Position numbers and translations under genes: made by a program. This document shows positions 6,970 through 13,800 of a DNA stretch of 13,937 bases, piece by piece (position 1 is the stretch's first letter; each line of letters starts with the position of its first letter). The notes below the pieces were generated by a model. That model was not told the DNA's origin, made no database searches, and saw only the letters and a program-made list of their open reading frames with translations. Where the stretch lies: positions 7,345 through 21,281 of the forward strand of contig DBXQ01000105.1 in assembly GCA_002309955.1 (NCBI GenBank). Direction: 5' to 3'. The stretch is from Bacteroidales bacterium UBA1208 (GTDB taxonomy: Bacteria; Bacteroidota; Bacteroidia; Bacteroidales; P3).

Positions 6970-8951
6970 TGGCTTAGTCCTTTTACCACTTTTATTACCT
7001 TGACAGCGTTTTCAGTGATTATCCTTATATAATAAATGCCTGTGCCAAGATGAGTAATGTCAACTGTAAGGCCCGCGGTGCGCTGCAGCACACGACCTGC
7101 GGCATCCAATACCTCCAAACAAGCAGGTTGCCCGTTATCGATATTGCCTGCAACGGTTAGCCGTCCCGTTGTAGGATTGGGCGATACGCTCCATTCCTGA
7201 CTTACATCCTGCGGATCGTCTATTCTCAGACGATTGCAAGGCCATACGATGAGCGCGTCATCACCGTCGAAGTATGCATTATTGACCTCGACCAAGGTTT
7301 CGCCATACCTGTTTTTGACCTTGTAGTTGATATAGCGATCCAATGCGCCACCAGGATGCCAGCGCACCATGACATCATGAGGAGCCACACTGATGGTTGC
7401 CGTACTGGTACGACTACTGGCTGTATGCTGAGCAATGCCGTACACAGTGCCACTGGGTGACTCAAAGCTTAGGTGAGCATCACCTGCCCAAGGTTCATTA
7501 TGGGTGTTTTCCATTTCTACTGTCAAGAGGCAGTAGTCGGTGGCAGGGTCGTAGGCTTCCTGCACAACATTGAGGGTTACGGAGAGGCTGCCCTGTGAAA
7601 AAATCACGGTACCGGTGCGTTCCGCTCCAGTGTTGTTTTCGGTCACGCTAATGGTAACCTGTCCAAGATGGCTGGAATCAGTGTTATCGACATGAATCCA
7701 ATCGTCGGACGGGATGGCTGTCCAAGGTGCGTTGACAGTGTCGCTGGTGCTGAACCATACCTGTCGCTGGGCAGCAACGCGGGTGAAACATACCGTCTCC
7801 TCACTGAGATAGAGGCCATATTCGGGATGCAATCCCAAAATGGCAACATTGGCCTGATTGAAAGAATATGCACCATAGGTGATGGCACCGACTTGATAGT
7901 AGCCATCGCCCTCGCCATCCTCGCCGAGGTTGAAGTGGAGGTATCGCTGCGCATTGAAGCCGTCGCAGATAAAACAATGACCACCAGAGGGGCCGTCGCC
8001 CCCGTACAGGATGGGATGCAGTAGACGAAGTTCGGCAATCAGCGTGTCGGTCCAAGCGTCGTTGCTCATCTGTCCCTTTGCACAATAACGGATATCATGA
8101 CGGTTGTAGCGGAAATAATCGGGCAAGGCGGTTTCACATTTGATAAGGGTTGTGCCGCTGTAGACGGTGGAGTAGTGCATGTTGACGCTTACACCGCAGT
8201 GGTACATGAGTGTGGCCACGGCTGCCTTTTCAGCGGCAGTGGAGTTCCCCGTCAGGCGGTTGGGCATGTTGTCCCAGTCGTAACAGGTGTTGCCGAAGTC
8301 GGCGCTTTGGGTGCCATAGCCAGAATCGTCGGTGTAGGAATGGCTTCCACGTCCGAAAGCAGGATAGTTCCAGTATTTCATCACCTGTGCCATGGCGGTG
8401 GCCACACAGCCTGTCATCGTATATCCTGGGCAGAGTTGGTTGTAGGGCGATTTCTGGTACCACTGGGTTGTGAGCAACGGTCCAACTTCTTCCTCCTTAG
8501 CTTGTTGAATGGATCTTCCAGCCAACAACTGCTTCCATTCTTCGTGACATGGGTGACCCTTGACGGTACGGATTTGCCCTATTTCCTGCTGGTAGACACC
8601 CACAATGTTCTGCAAAGCCACAGGCATTGAATCTGGATTTATTCTTCCATACAACGAATAGGCCAACACCGGACGTGCACAATCATCGGCTGCCACCATC
8701 ATCCAGCCTCCATGAGACATGGCAAACAGATAGACGGCATCATAAGGCCACGACTGCAACTCCATCCGGACAGGACTCTTTACCTGCAAAGTCTGTTCCA
8801 AAAAGGTCTTTGCCACCGCAGCTGCCTTGTCGACACTGATGGGTGCAGCATGAACAGTGAGACTCATAACAATGGCAGCAATGAGTGGCAACACTCTTTT
8901 GCCACACCCTGCTGCAACTTTTAATTGTGGATATATGCTATGTGTTGACAT
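6966..8951 (-). CDS. C10 family cysteine peptidase with BACON and T9SS sorting domains (first copy)
   Basis: 661 aa. The signal sequence has an unusually long N-region (hydrophobic core VLPLIAAIVMSLTVHA, about 20-35). The pro-domain covers about 36-150 (MMVAADDCARPVLAYSLYG). The C10 domain runs about 155-380, with nucleophile C182 in MTGCVATAMAQVMKYWNYP and base H325 in SGGHCFICDGF. The usual N-x-G-W-x-G segment after the His reads NLGEDGEGDGYY (341-352): Asn341 is kept, but Glu344 replaces the Trp found in the paralog. A BACON-like domain (about 385-464), the unknown beta domain (about 472-572) and a type A T9SS tail (588-661: SVSPNPTTGRLTV, then GTGIYYIRII) follow. It lies 3 bp after the small lipoprotein gene and overlaps the next peptidase gene by 4 bp, the result of a tandem duplication. 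Activity is likely but less certain than for the paralog. Confidence 0.92.
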   Translation of the reverse strand: MSTHSIYPQLKVAAGCGKRVLPLIAAIVMSLTVHAAPISVDKAAAVAKTFLEQTLQVKSPVRMELQSWPYDAVYLFAMSHGGWMMVAADDCARPVLAYSLYGRINPDSMPVALQNIVGVYQQEIGQIRTVKGHPCHEEWKQLLAGRSIQQAKEEEVGPLLTTQWYQKSPYNQLCPGYTMTGCVATAMAQVMKYWNYPAFGRGSHSYTDDSGYGTQSADFGNTCYDWDNMPNRLTGNSTAAEKAAVATLMYHCGVSVNMHYSTVYSGTTLIKCETALPDYFRYNRHDIRYCAKGQMSNDAWTDTLIAELRLLHPILYGGDGPSGGHCFICDGFNAQRYLHFNLGEDGEGDGYYQVGAITYGAYSFNQANVAILGLHPEYGLYLSEETVCFTRVAAQRQVWFSTSDTVNAPWTAIPSDDWIHVDNTDSSHLGQVTISVTENNTGAERTGTVIFSQGSLSVTLNVVQEAYDPATDYCLLTVEMENTHNEPWAGDAHLSFESPSGTVYGIAQHTASSRTSTATISVAPHDVMVRWHPGGALDRYINYKVKNRYGETLVEVNNAYFDGDDALIVWPCNRLRIDDPQDVSQEWSVSPNPTTGRLTVAGNIDNGQPACLEVLDAAGRVLQRTAGLTVDITHLGTGIYYIRIITENAVKVIKVVKGLSQ

Positions 8952-8954
8952 GGA

Positions 8955-9440
8955 TTATCTTGTCTGGTGCAAAGTTGTCGGACCCCCGTAGGTAAACATC
9001 TGACCACCCTCTTCATGTTGGGTCTGGAATTGTAAGGTCACATTCATGGTACGGTTGTACGGGTCACAAGTGAAGGGCCAATTTCCGTCCTCGTCAGTGA
9101 TGACACCCGCATTGTGTCCATCATAGGTATAGGTCATCTCCCACGAATATTGATCCGCATCAAAAGCCCGGCTCTCGATCCAGAACATCACCTCGCCACG
9201 ACCGTCACGGAGAAAGTCGACAGTCCAATGAATAGTGCAAGGCACACTGCCATACTGGGTCTGGGTAGTGGTAGCATAGGTACCCTCCCACTCGGTTCCA
9301 ACAAGGGTCTCATAAACAAGTTCCGTCGGGTCTGTATTGCCACCGGGTTGGTTATTGACAGGCTCCTTCTTGCAGCCGGCAAAGCCAACGAACGCCAAAG
9401 CCAGCATACCTGCCATAAAAAATCTAATCATCATCTTCAT
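8955..9440 (-). CDS. Small lipoprotein, candidate C10 peptidase inhibitor (paralog of 4496-4981)
   Basis: 161 aa. The signal peptide ends in FAGC with the lipid Cys at residue 23, then a short Asn/Gly-rich linker. The beta-rich body carries the same ordered motifs as the lipoprotein at 4496-4981: TEWEGTY, VPC-x3-HWTVDF, MTYTYDGH, DEDG, DPYNRT and a C-terminal GGPTTLHQTR. Its stop is only 3 bp before the start of the first C10 peptidase, so expression of the two is almost certainly linked. The two peptidases are thus framed by two related lipoproteins, one before and one after. A periplasm-facing or surface inhibitor of the peptidases is the leading idea; a chaperone or substrate-binding lipoprotein is the alternative. 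No enzyme motif is visible. Confidence 0.87.
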   Translation of the reverse strand: MKMMIRFFMAGMLALAFVGFAGCKKEPVNNQPGGNTDPTELVYETLVGTEWEGTYATTTQTQYGSVPCTIHWTVDFLRDGRGEVMFWIESRAFDADQYSWEMTYTYDGHNAGVITDEDGNWPFTCDPYNRTMNVTLQFQTQHEEGGQMFTYGGPTTLHQTR

Positions 9441-9459
9441 TGCTGTAAAATTTTATTAA

Positions 9460-11178
9460 TTAATATTTAATGATTTTCTTTGTACTCATGCCGCTGCCCG
9501 TTACAACACGGAGGATGTACAGTCCGGGTAGCAGGGAAGAGAGATCAACCTCCTCTCCTGTTGTGGATGCCCATACGCGACCCGAAAAGTCAAGCACCTC
9601 GGAATAACGAAGGCCTGATGGACACGATATATGAAGTATGCCGTTCACCGGGTTCGGCCACACACTCCACTCCGTACTCACCACATCTCCTTCCTCAATG
9701 CCCACAACAGTTCCCGTTGGGCCATCGGTACCCGGAGTGGTAATATTGAAATAATAGTTGTCCCATAACAACAAATCCTTGGCATTGCGACTGAAAAGAG
9801 TGTTGTTTGCCCCATCGGTCACCGTCACAATCCCGTTCAATCCGTCAGCACCCACATCCATCAGTTTGAGCCTGTACAGACCTGCCGAAGCGGGCGAAAG
9901 TGTATAAGTTACCGTTCTCCCTGCATCCGCATCCTCACCCGTGACACGGTAATAGTATTGGCAATCAGAAAGCCCCGCCAATGAGAACGAAACCTCTTGA
10001 GGGTAACTGTCATACTTGATACTCAGAGTAAGAGGTCCCGCTACCGTGTAGATATCCACCCCCGCATAGTCGATGCCGACAGCCTCGCCAGCCACACTCA
10101 CCTCCCTTCCGTCAGAAATATAGCCCGTCAACCGCACCGTGGCAGTTTCGCCATATTGCTGATGAGTGGCAGGCATTTCAACTATGCTGTAGGACGCCAC
10201 CTGCACCGTGTCTGTGGCATATGGGGCAATGGTCTTGTTTCGTGTCATACTCATACCATTCACATCAAAGCGAAGGTTACTGACAGGCCTGTCGGTCGGA
10301 TTCACAACCTTAACGTAAGGATGGTAATCGAGAGAACATTCGTAACCACCCGTTCCACCATAGGCCAAATAAGCCTCGTCCCCCTTACGGATGGCTTCGC
10401 ACACATTGAGTACCTCCTTTTTGTCCTGACATACAAAAACAAGCACACCGAGATCATCCACACTGCCCACAGCAAGGTCGCCTATTTGCTGCGGCACCAC
10501 ATAGGCATACTCCTTGGTGAAGAAAGAACCCGCAGTGATGTGACGAATAGTGTCGCCCCACTGCCCTGTAAGGAGATGGCGCAGGATATGGTTGTGGCGG
10601 TACTGTCCATTCACCATGTTTTCGGGATAATACTGTGCCCCGCCCGTCTGGCTGCCCATCACATTGTTCTGCACCAATGCCACATTCAGCATATTAAAAC
10701 CACCGGGGCCATCGCCGGTATAATAAACCTCCACCTTTACAACCATCAAGCGGGAAACCGGGTCGATGTCGAACGTGGCCGCCACATTGACAGGAGCCTC
10801 CATCTCCATCACCTGCAACGCACAGGGATACGCCTGGCCAGGGTCGATACTGATGCCCGAACCGAAGAAACCGTGACGGTTCACCGACGAAGTGGGATAG
10901 CTGTTCACCATCGCCTGCTGCGCCAAAGCGTTACCCCACTGAGTGGTGAACTGAGTGGCAAACATCCCCTGATGGATATTTATGGCATACACCCTGCCGG
11001 GAAATGCCCCCAGCGTAAAGTCCGTGGCCTTGTGCCCCAACGGGCAGTACTGGCAGCTGACACCCGTATACTCCTCTATCAGCACATTGCGGTTGGCAGG
11101 CTGAGTGGAGACAAACGACTGCCCCATAACAACGATGGCGAAATTAGCCATCAACAACAGAAAAAATGTTTTCTTCAT
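9460..11178 (-). CDS. Omp28-related protein with thioredoxin-like CxxC and T9SS sorting domain
   Basis: 572 aa. The signal peptide MKKTFFLLLMANFAIVVMGQ is followed by the Omp28 N-terminal hallmark VLIEEYTGVSCQYCPLGHKA, whose C42-x-x-C45 is a thioredoxin-like redox or metal motif. INIHQGMF, then NRHGF, then YRHNHILRHLL (about 190-200) match the Omp28 family core. The middle (about 280-380) is immunoglobulin-like. About 385-485 is a beta domain containing DVGADGLNG, and 505-572 is a type A sorting domain (WSVWPNPVNGILHIS, then LPGLYILRVV). Omp28 proteins are surface-exposed in Porphyromonas-type bacteria and proposed as adhesins; the T9SS tail here means export across the outer membrane. It is 12 bp after one lipoprotein gene and 19 bp before the next. 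A redox link to the thiol peptidases made by the same operon is possible but speculative. Confidence 0.9.
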   Translation of the reverse strand: MKKTFFLLLMANFAIVVMGQSFVSTQPANRNVLIEEYTGVSCQYCPLGHKATDFTLGAFPGRVYAINIHQGMFATQFTTQWGNALAQQAMVNSYPTSSVNRHGFFGSGISIDPGQAYPCALQVMEMEAPVNVAATFDIDPVSRLMVVKVEVYYTGDGPGGFNMLNVALVQNNVMGSQTGGAQYYPENMVNGQYRHNHILRHLLTGQWGDTIRHITAGSFFTKEYAYVVPQQIGDLAVGSVDDLGVLVFVCQDKKEVLNVCEAIRKGDEAYLAYGGTGGYECSLDYHPYVKVVNPTDRPVSNLRFDVNGMSMTRNKTIAPYATDTVQVASYSIVEMPATHQQYGETATVRLTGYISDGREVSVAGEAVGIDYAGVDIYTVAGPLTLSIKYDSYPQEVSFSLAGLSDCQYYYRVTGEDADAGRTVTYTLSPASAGLYRLKLMDVGADGLNGIVTVTDGANNTLFSRNAKDLLLWDNYYFNITTPGTDGPTGTVVGIEEGDVVSTEWSVWPNPVNGILHISCPSGLRYSEVLDFSGRVWASTTGEEVDLSSLLPGLYILRVVTGSGMSTKKIIKY

Positions 11179-11190
11179 ATGAATATTAAT

Positions 11191-12228
11191 TTAATTTTTA
11201 TGGGGGACTGCAGGTGCGACCGTATCCCGGCCACCACAGAACCCCGAAAACCGTTTACATTCCCTTCCTGCCTCCCCCTTGTTGTGATAAATCTCAAACA
11301 AATAAGGAGTCACATCGTTGAACAGACCCGTTTCATAAAGATCTGCAGCCGCCCTGACCGTGTTCAACCCAAAACGGCTGCCCGTGTTCAGCTGATAGAA
11401 TCCCTCGGAAGGGACACTGTCGACAACCGTCATCCCCCGCCCTGACAGCAACTCGCGGAAAGCCGCAATATTGCCGGGAGGCACCGCCACAAAAAGCATA
11501 GAATCCGGGTAGACATGATGCAGGATCGCCGGCGAAAGCAATTCAAGTTGCCCGCTGTTGTCAAGCATATTCTGAAGCGTCGTGTACCCCACCTTCAGAT
11601 TCTCAATGACAATAAATTTGCCGTACACCTGCAGGGCGTCGCCCATAGCCATAAGCTGTTTAATCAACACACTGTCGGCCAGCACGCTCATAGCGACATA
11701 GACCGTAGTCGTGTCAACAGTACACAACACCCGCTCTCCGCCAAGTTCATAATAGAAATATACATCGGTGACAGACGGAGGAGCCTCATGGGGTGCCCGG
11801 ACATATGCAGTGCCCGACCACGTGCCCGTGCGTTTATCATAAACAATAGTGACCGTCTTGCCGTCCGACTCCATCCTGCGGCACCAATCCATCATCTCCC
11901 TTCGGTCGGTCGAACTAAACGTCACCTCCTTCTTGGGGCAACAAGCCCCCTTCTCCCACCCCGTGCCATACCCGGACTTCACCTGACGGCCGGCATTGTA
12001 CAGGCTCACAGCACACCCCGCCTCGGCATAGTCAAGCAAACGCCCCATAAAGTTGTCCCAGTCGGCATCGGAACGCAGCGTCAGCTCCGCCATGGTCTCG
12101 TCCACGGTATAGGCAATAGTCTGCTCGCCGTCGGGCCAGGGTTGTCTGGTATCCACAGTAGGATCCTGTCTGCACGACATCACGCACAACATAACCACAA
12201 GGGACATAAGAGTGATTTTATTCTTCAT
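11191..12228 (-). CDS. Lipoprotein with subtilase pro-region-like C-terminus
   Basis: 345 aa from the ATG at 12228. An in-frame ATG at 12282 would add 18 residues ahead of a perfect lipoprotein signal (MKNKITLMSLVVMLCVMSC, Cys19) and overlap the upstream gene, so I prefer 12228. Residues about 70-155 include a CC pair (GACCPKKEVTFSSTDRREM) and an alpha-beta unit (MMDWCRRMESDGKTVTIVYD). The C-terminal part (about 215-325) reads like the pro-region that precedes the catalytic domain in Bacteroidales S8 peptidases: DSMLFVAVPPGNIAAFRELL, then GFYQLNT, then NTVRAAADLYETGLFNDVTP. No peptidase domain follows. A detached, lipid-anchored pro-domain could act as a protease inhibitor or chaperone. It sits 10 bp after the previous gene and 12 bp before the Omp28-like gene. 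The family is not named with confidence. Confidence 0.8.
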   Translation of the reverse strand: MKNKITLMSLVVMLCVMSCRQDPTVDTRQPWPDGEQTIAYTVDETMAELTLRSDADWDNFMGRLLDYAEAGCAVSLYNAGRQVKSGYGTGWEKGACCPKKEVTFSSTDRREMMDWCRRMESDGKTVTIVYDKRTGTWSGTAYVRAPHEAPPSVTDVYFYYELGGERVLCTVDTTTVYVAMSVLADSVLIKQLMAMGDALQVYGKFIVIENLKVGYTTLQNMLDNSGQLELLSPAILHHVYPDSMLFVAVPPGNIAAFRELLSGRGMTVVDSVPSEGFYQLNTGSRFGLNTVRAAADLYETGLFNDVTPYLFEIYHNKGEAGRECKRFSGFCGGRDTVAPAVPHKN

Positions 12229-12238
12229 TTCGTATAGC

Positions 12239-12640
12239 TTATTTTTCCATTCTACTAAATTGATATTCAAGCAAAGAATCATATTCCATTTGGTTGTTGA
12301 CAGAGTAAATGCAAAGCGTTCTGCGCTCGTGCGAGGCTATCACCTTGCAGCAGGGAGCTCCTGTCCAACGCGTGCGTCGTGCGGGGAACCTACGCATTCC
12401 GAGCCACGATGTGCAACCCGAACTTGTCCTAATATCAAACTCCTTCTTTAGCTGCTGCCAAGCCTTGTCGTTATCGGCCACTATGATTAACACATCCACA
12501 CTTACCGTGTCACCGATGCGGAATCCCACCACCTGCGCTACTGTCAAATCATTACGCGCGGCATACTGGCGGTAGAGGTCACTCTGTCCCAAAACCATCA
12601 GTGGCAGTAACAAAAACATCATAATCATCAATTTCTTCAT
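12239..12640 (-). CDS. Small secreted protein of unknown function
   Basis: 133 aa with a clear signal peptide (MKKLMIMMFLLLPLMVLGQ, cleavage near residue 19) and no lipobox. The mature part begins SDLYRQYAARNDLTVAQVVGF, followed by a beta-rich stretch (DTVSVDVLIIVADND) and a helix (AWQQLKKEFDI). It then has an Arg/Cys-rich patch (residues 71-110, with C76, C97, C98 and C110) and ends LLEYQFSRMEK. I do not recognise the family. Its start overlaps the stop of the 94-aa membrane protein (ATGA), so the two are coupled. Its place directly after the sigma factor and membrane protein suggests a periplasmic partner of that regulatory pair, but this is only positional. Confidence 0.75.
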   Translation of the reverse strand: MKKLMIMMFLLLPLMVLGQSDLYRQYAARNDLTVAQVVGFRIGDTVSVDVLIIVADNDKAWQQLKKEFDIRTSSGCTSWLGMRRFPARRTRWTGAPCCKVIASHERRTLCIYSVNNQMEYDSLLEYQFSRMEK

Positions 12641-12921
12641 GACATTTCCAATGTTAGCATCTCGGAGGCCACATCCACCCAGTGTTCATCGGCAATAGCG
12701 GTGCGGTTACAATAGACCTTGTCGAACGTTCTGGGCTGCTGTAACTGTAGCGGCAAGATAACGGCAATCCCCAAAATGCATATCGCACATCCAGAAACAA
12801 TCCACCGCTGTTTGCGTTTCCATGCGGGATACCCTTCCACCAACTTGCGTACATGCATCTCGGCTTCGGCTTGCTGCCACAGGTTATCGAAATCCTCCCT
12901 TGTTAATACCTTATGTTCCAC
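12637..12921 (-). CDS. Single-pass membrane protein downstream of sigma factor, candidate anti-sigma partner
   Basis: 94 aa. A charged N-terminal part of about 40 residues (MEHKVLTREDFDNLWQQAEA, then VEGYPAWKRKQR) precedes one strong transmembrane helix (WIVSGCAICILGIAVILPLQL, about 41-61) and a short outer tail (62-94). The positive KRKQR before the helix predicts N-in topology. The layout (short cytoplasmic domain, one helix, small periplasmic tail, gene right after an ECF sigma factor) is what one expects of a small anti-sigma or sigma-accessory protein, though I see no ZAS or FecR motif. It overlaps the next gene by 4 bp and follows the sigma gene by 76 bp. Confidence 0.72.
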   Translation of the reverse strand: MEHKVLTREDFDNLWQQAEAEMHVRKLVEGYPAWKRKQRWIVSGCAICILGIAVILPLQLQQPRTFDKVYCNRTAIADEHWVDVASEMLTLEMS

Positions 12922-12997
12922 TTCCTGAAATGTATTATCTCAACAATTCTTGTCTTGTTATATTCATTATCATACAATTACACAATCACAACTACCG

Positions 12998-13513
12998 CTA
13001 CTCGCCCCCCATTGCCAACCGTAACTTTTCCTTTATCCGCACCAACCGGACACTCACATTCTTCACCGTCATGCCGACACACTGGCCTATCTCCTCATAG
13101 CTATACCCCTGAAGCTGCATCATCACTATCGTCCGGTCCGGCTCGTCCAGCAGCCCTATCTGCTCATACAACTCTTCAATAAGTTCCTTTCTGTTATATA
13201 ACCGTACACTTTCGTACCCCGATTTCTGCGATTCCCGTTCCAGATCCTCAATATTGTCCGGCAAAGGCTCGGTAGGCTTTGTCCGCCGCACTACATCAAC
13301 CGCCGCATGGTAGGCCGTCCGCCAAACCCACGCCGTCCGCTTCGGACCCTCCGGAACAGCCATCAACTTATCGCGATTCTGCCACAATGCCAACGAAGAT
13401 TCCTGTAACAGGTCCTCGGCTGCCACACCGCGACGGCTCAACCTCCTGCTGATGGAGTAGAGCATGCGGTGATAACGGTGGAGCAATATGTCGAAAGAAT
13501 CACCTTGTCTCAC
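12998..13513 (-). CDS. ECF-type RNA polymerase sigma factor
   Basis: 171 aa from a GTG at 13513. Region 2 covers about residues 5-75: FDILLHRYHRMLYSISRRLS, VAAEDLLQESSLALWQNRDK, and the promoter-melting stretch RTAWVWRTAYHAAVDVVRR. After a short linker, region 4 (about 105-165) reads ELYEQIGLLDEPDRTIVMMQ, GYSYEEIGQCVGMTVKNVSV and RLVRIKEKL, a clear helix-turn-helix. The frame also has an ATG at 13591, which would add a 26-residue hydrophobic N-terminus (MRYIIVFMLFFFIFCSFWCL). That segment is AT-rich and atypical for the family, and family members usually begin just before the FDxLL helix, so the shorter form is preferred. As first gene of a ten-gene set it probably directs transcription of the operon, and perhaps its own. 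Confidence 0.9.
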   Translation of the reverse strand: MRQGDSFDILLHRYHRMLYSISRRLSRRGVAAEDLLQESSLALWQNRDKLMAVPEGPKRTAWVWRTAYHAAVDVVRRTKPTEPLPDNIEDLERESQKSGYESVRLYNRKELIEELYEQIGLLDEPDRTIVMMQLQGYSYEEIGQCVGMTVKNVSVRLVRIKEKLRLAMGGE

Positions 13514-13800
13514 ACCTATAACAACGCAAAATAAACACCAAAAACTACAGAAAATAAAAAAAAACAACATAAAAACAATTATATACCTCATTCATAAAAA
13601 AAATAGTAACAAATCAAAAAACACAATACCCAGAATTAAAATACAAGTAAAACGCAAACATTTCGCCACACCGATGCCACCTTTACACCTTTGCACAACG
13701 CATTGCCGGACACCATTCCCAATCCCTGGAAACGAGTGACACCCCTTCGCACCGAAACACCAAACATACATAATCCCAAATCAGCCATTAGGGCAGGCAG
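13514..13800. other. AT-rich leader region upstream of the sigma factor gene
   Basis: This is the expected location of the operon promoter. It is strongly A-rich on the plus strand (T-rich on the coding strand) from 13514 to 13660. I find no convincing primary-sigma promoter on the minus strand; TATAATTG (minus strand, near 13570) matches seven of eight positions of TAnnTTTG but lacks an upstream TTTG at the right distance. That would fit an ECF-dependent promoter of unknown consensus. On the plus strand, TTTC-n21-CACCTTTG (13661-13693) resembles a Bacteroidetes promoter but would read away from the operon into the repeat. Confidence 0.5.

Larger units (their letters stand above)
3677..13513 (-). 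other. Ten-gene ECF-led secreted-protease operon
   Basis: Ten minus-strand genes in a row, with gaps of 76, -4, 10, 12, 19, 3, -4, 17 and 42 bp in order of transcription, close with a single strong terminator at 3609-3649. No internal terminator was seen. Nine of the ten products carry export or membrane signals, and three carry T9SS sorting tails. The only cytoplasmic product is the sigma factor. The 76-bp gap after the sigma gene could hold a secondary promoter, but none was recognised. Confidence 0.7.

Noticed and set aside
9997..11445. A 482-codon open frame on the plus strand
   Set aside because: It is antisense to the Omp28-like gene and the end of the lipoprotein gene, is rich in His/Arg as expected of a reverse-frame shadow, and has no signal or domain. 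The minus-strand genes have signal peptides and recognisable domains.
12229..12282. Upstream ATG at 12282 as start of the 345-aa lipoprotein
   Set aside because: It would put 18 non-signal residues ahead of a standard lipoprotein signal peptide and overlap the previous gene by 44 bp; the ATG at 12228 gives a normal lipoprotein start.
12300..12440. Possible frameshift in the 133-aa secreted protein, suggested by its odd Arg/Cys-rich patch
   Set aside because: Both other minus-strand frames contain stops in this stretch, and the residues after it (IYSVNNQMEYDSLLEYQF) look normal in the same frame, so a double frameshift is not needed.
13661..13693. Plus-strand promoter-like pair TTTC-n21-CACCTTTG
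   Set aside because: Both boxes have a mismatch, and it would read into the dispersed repeat with no gene in view, so I do not call it.
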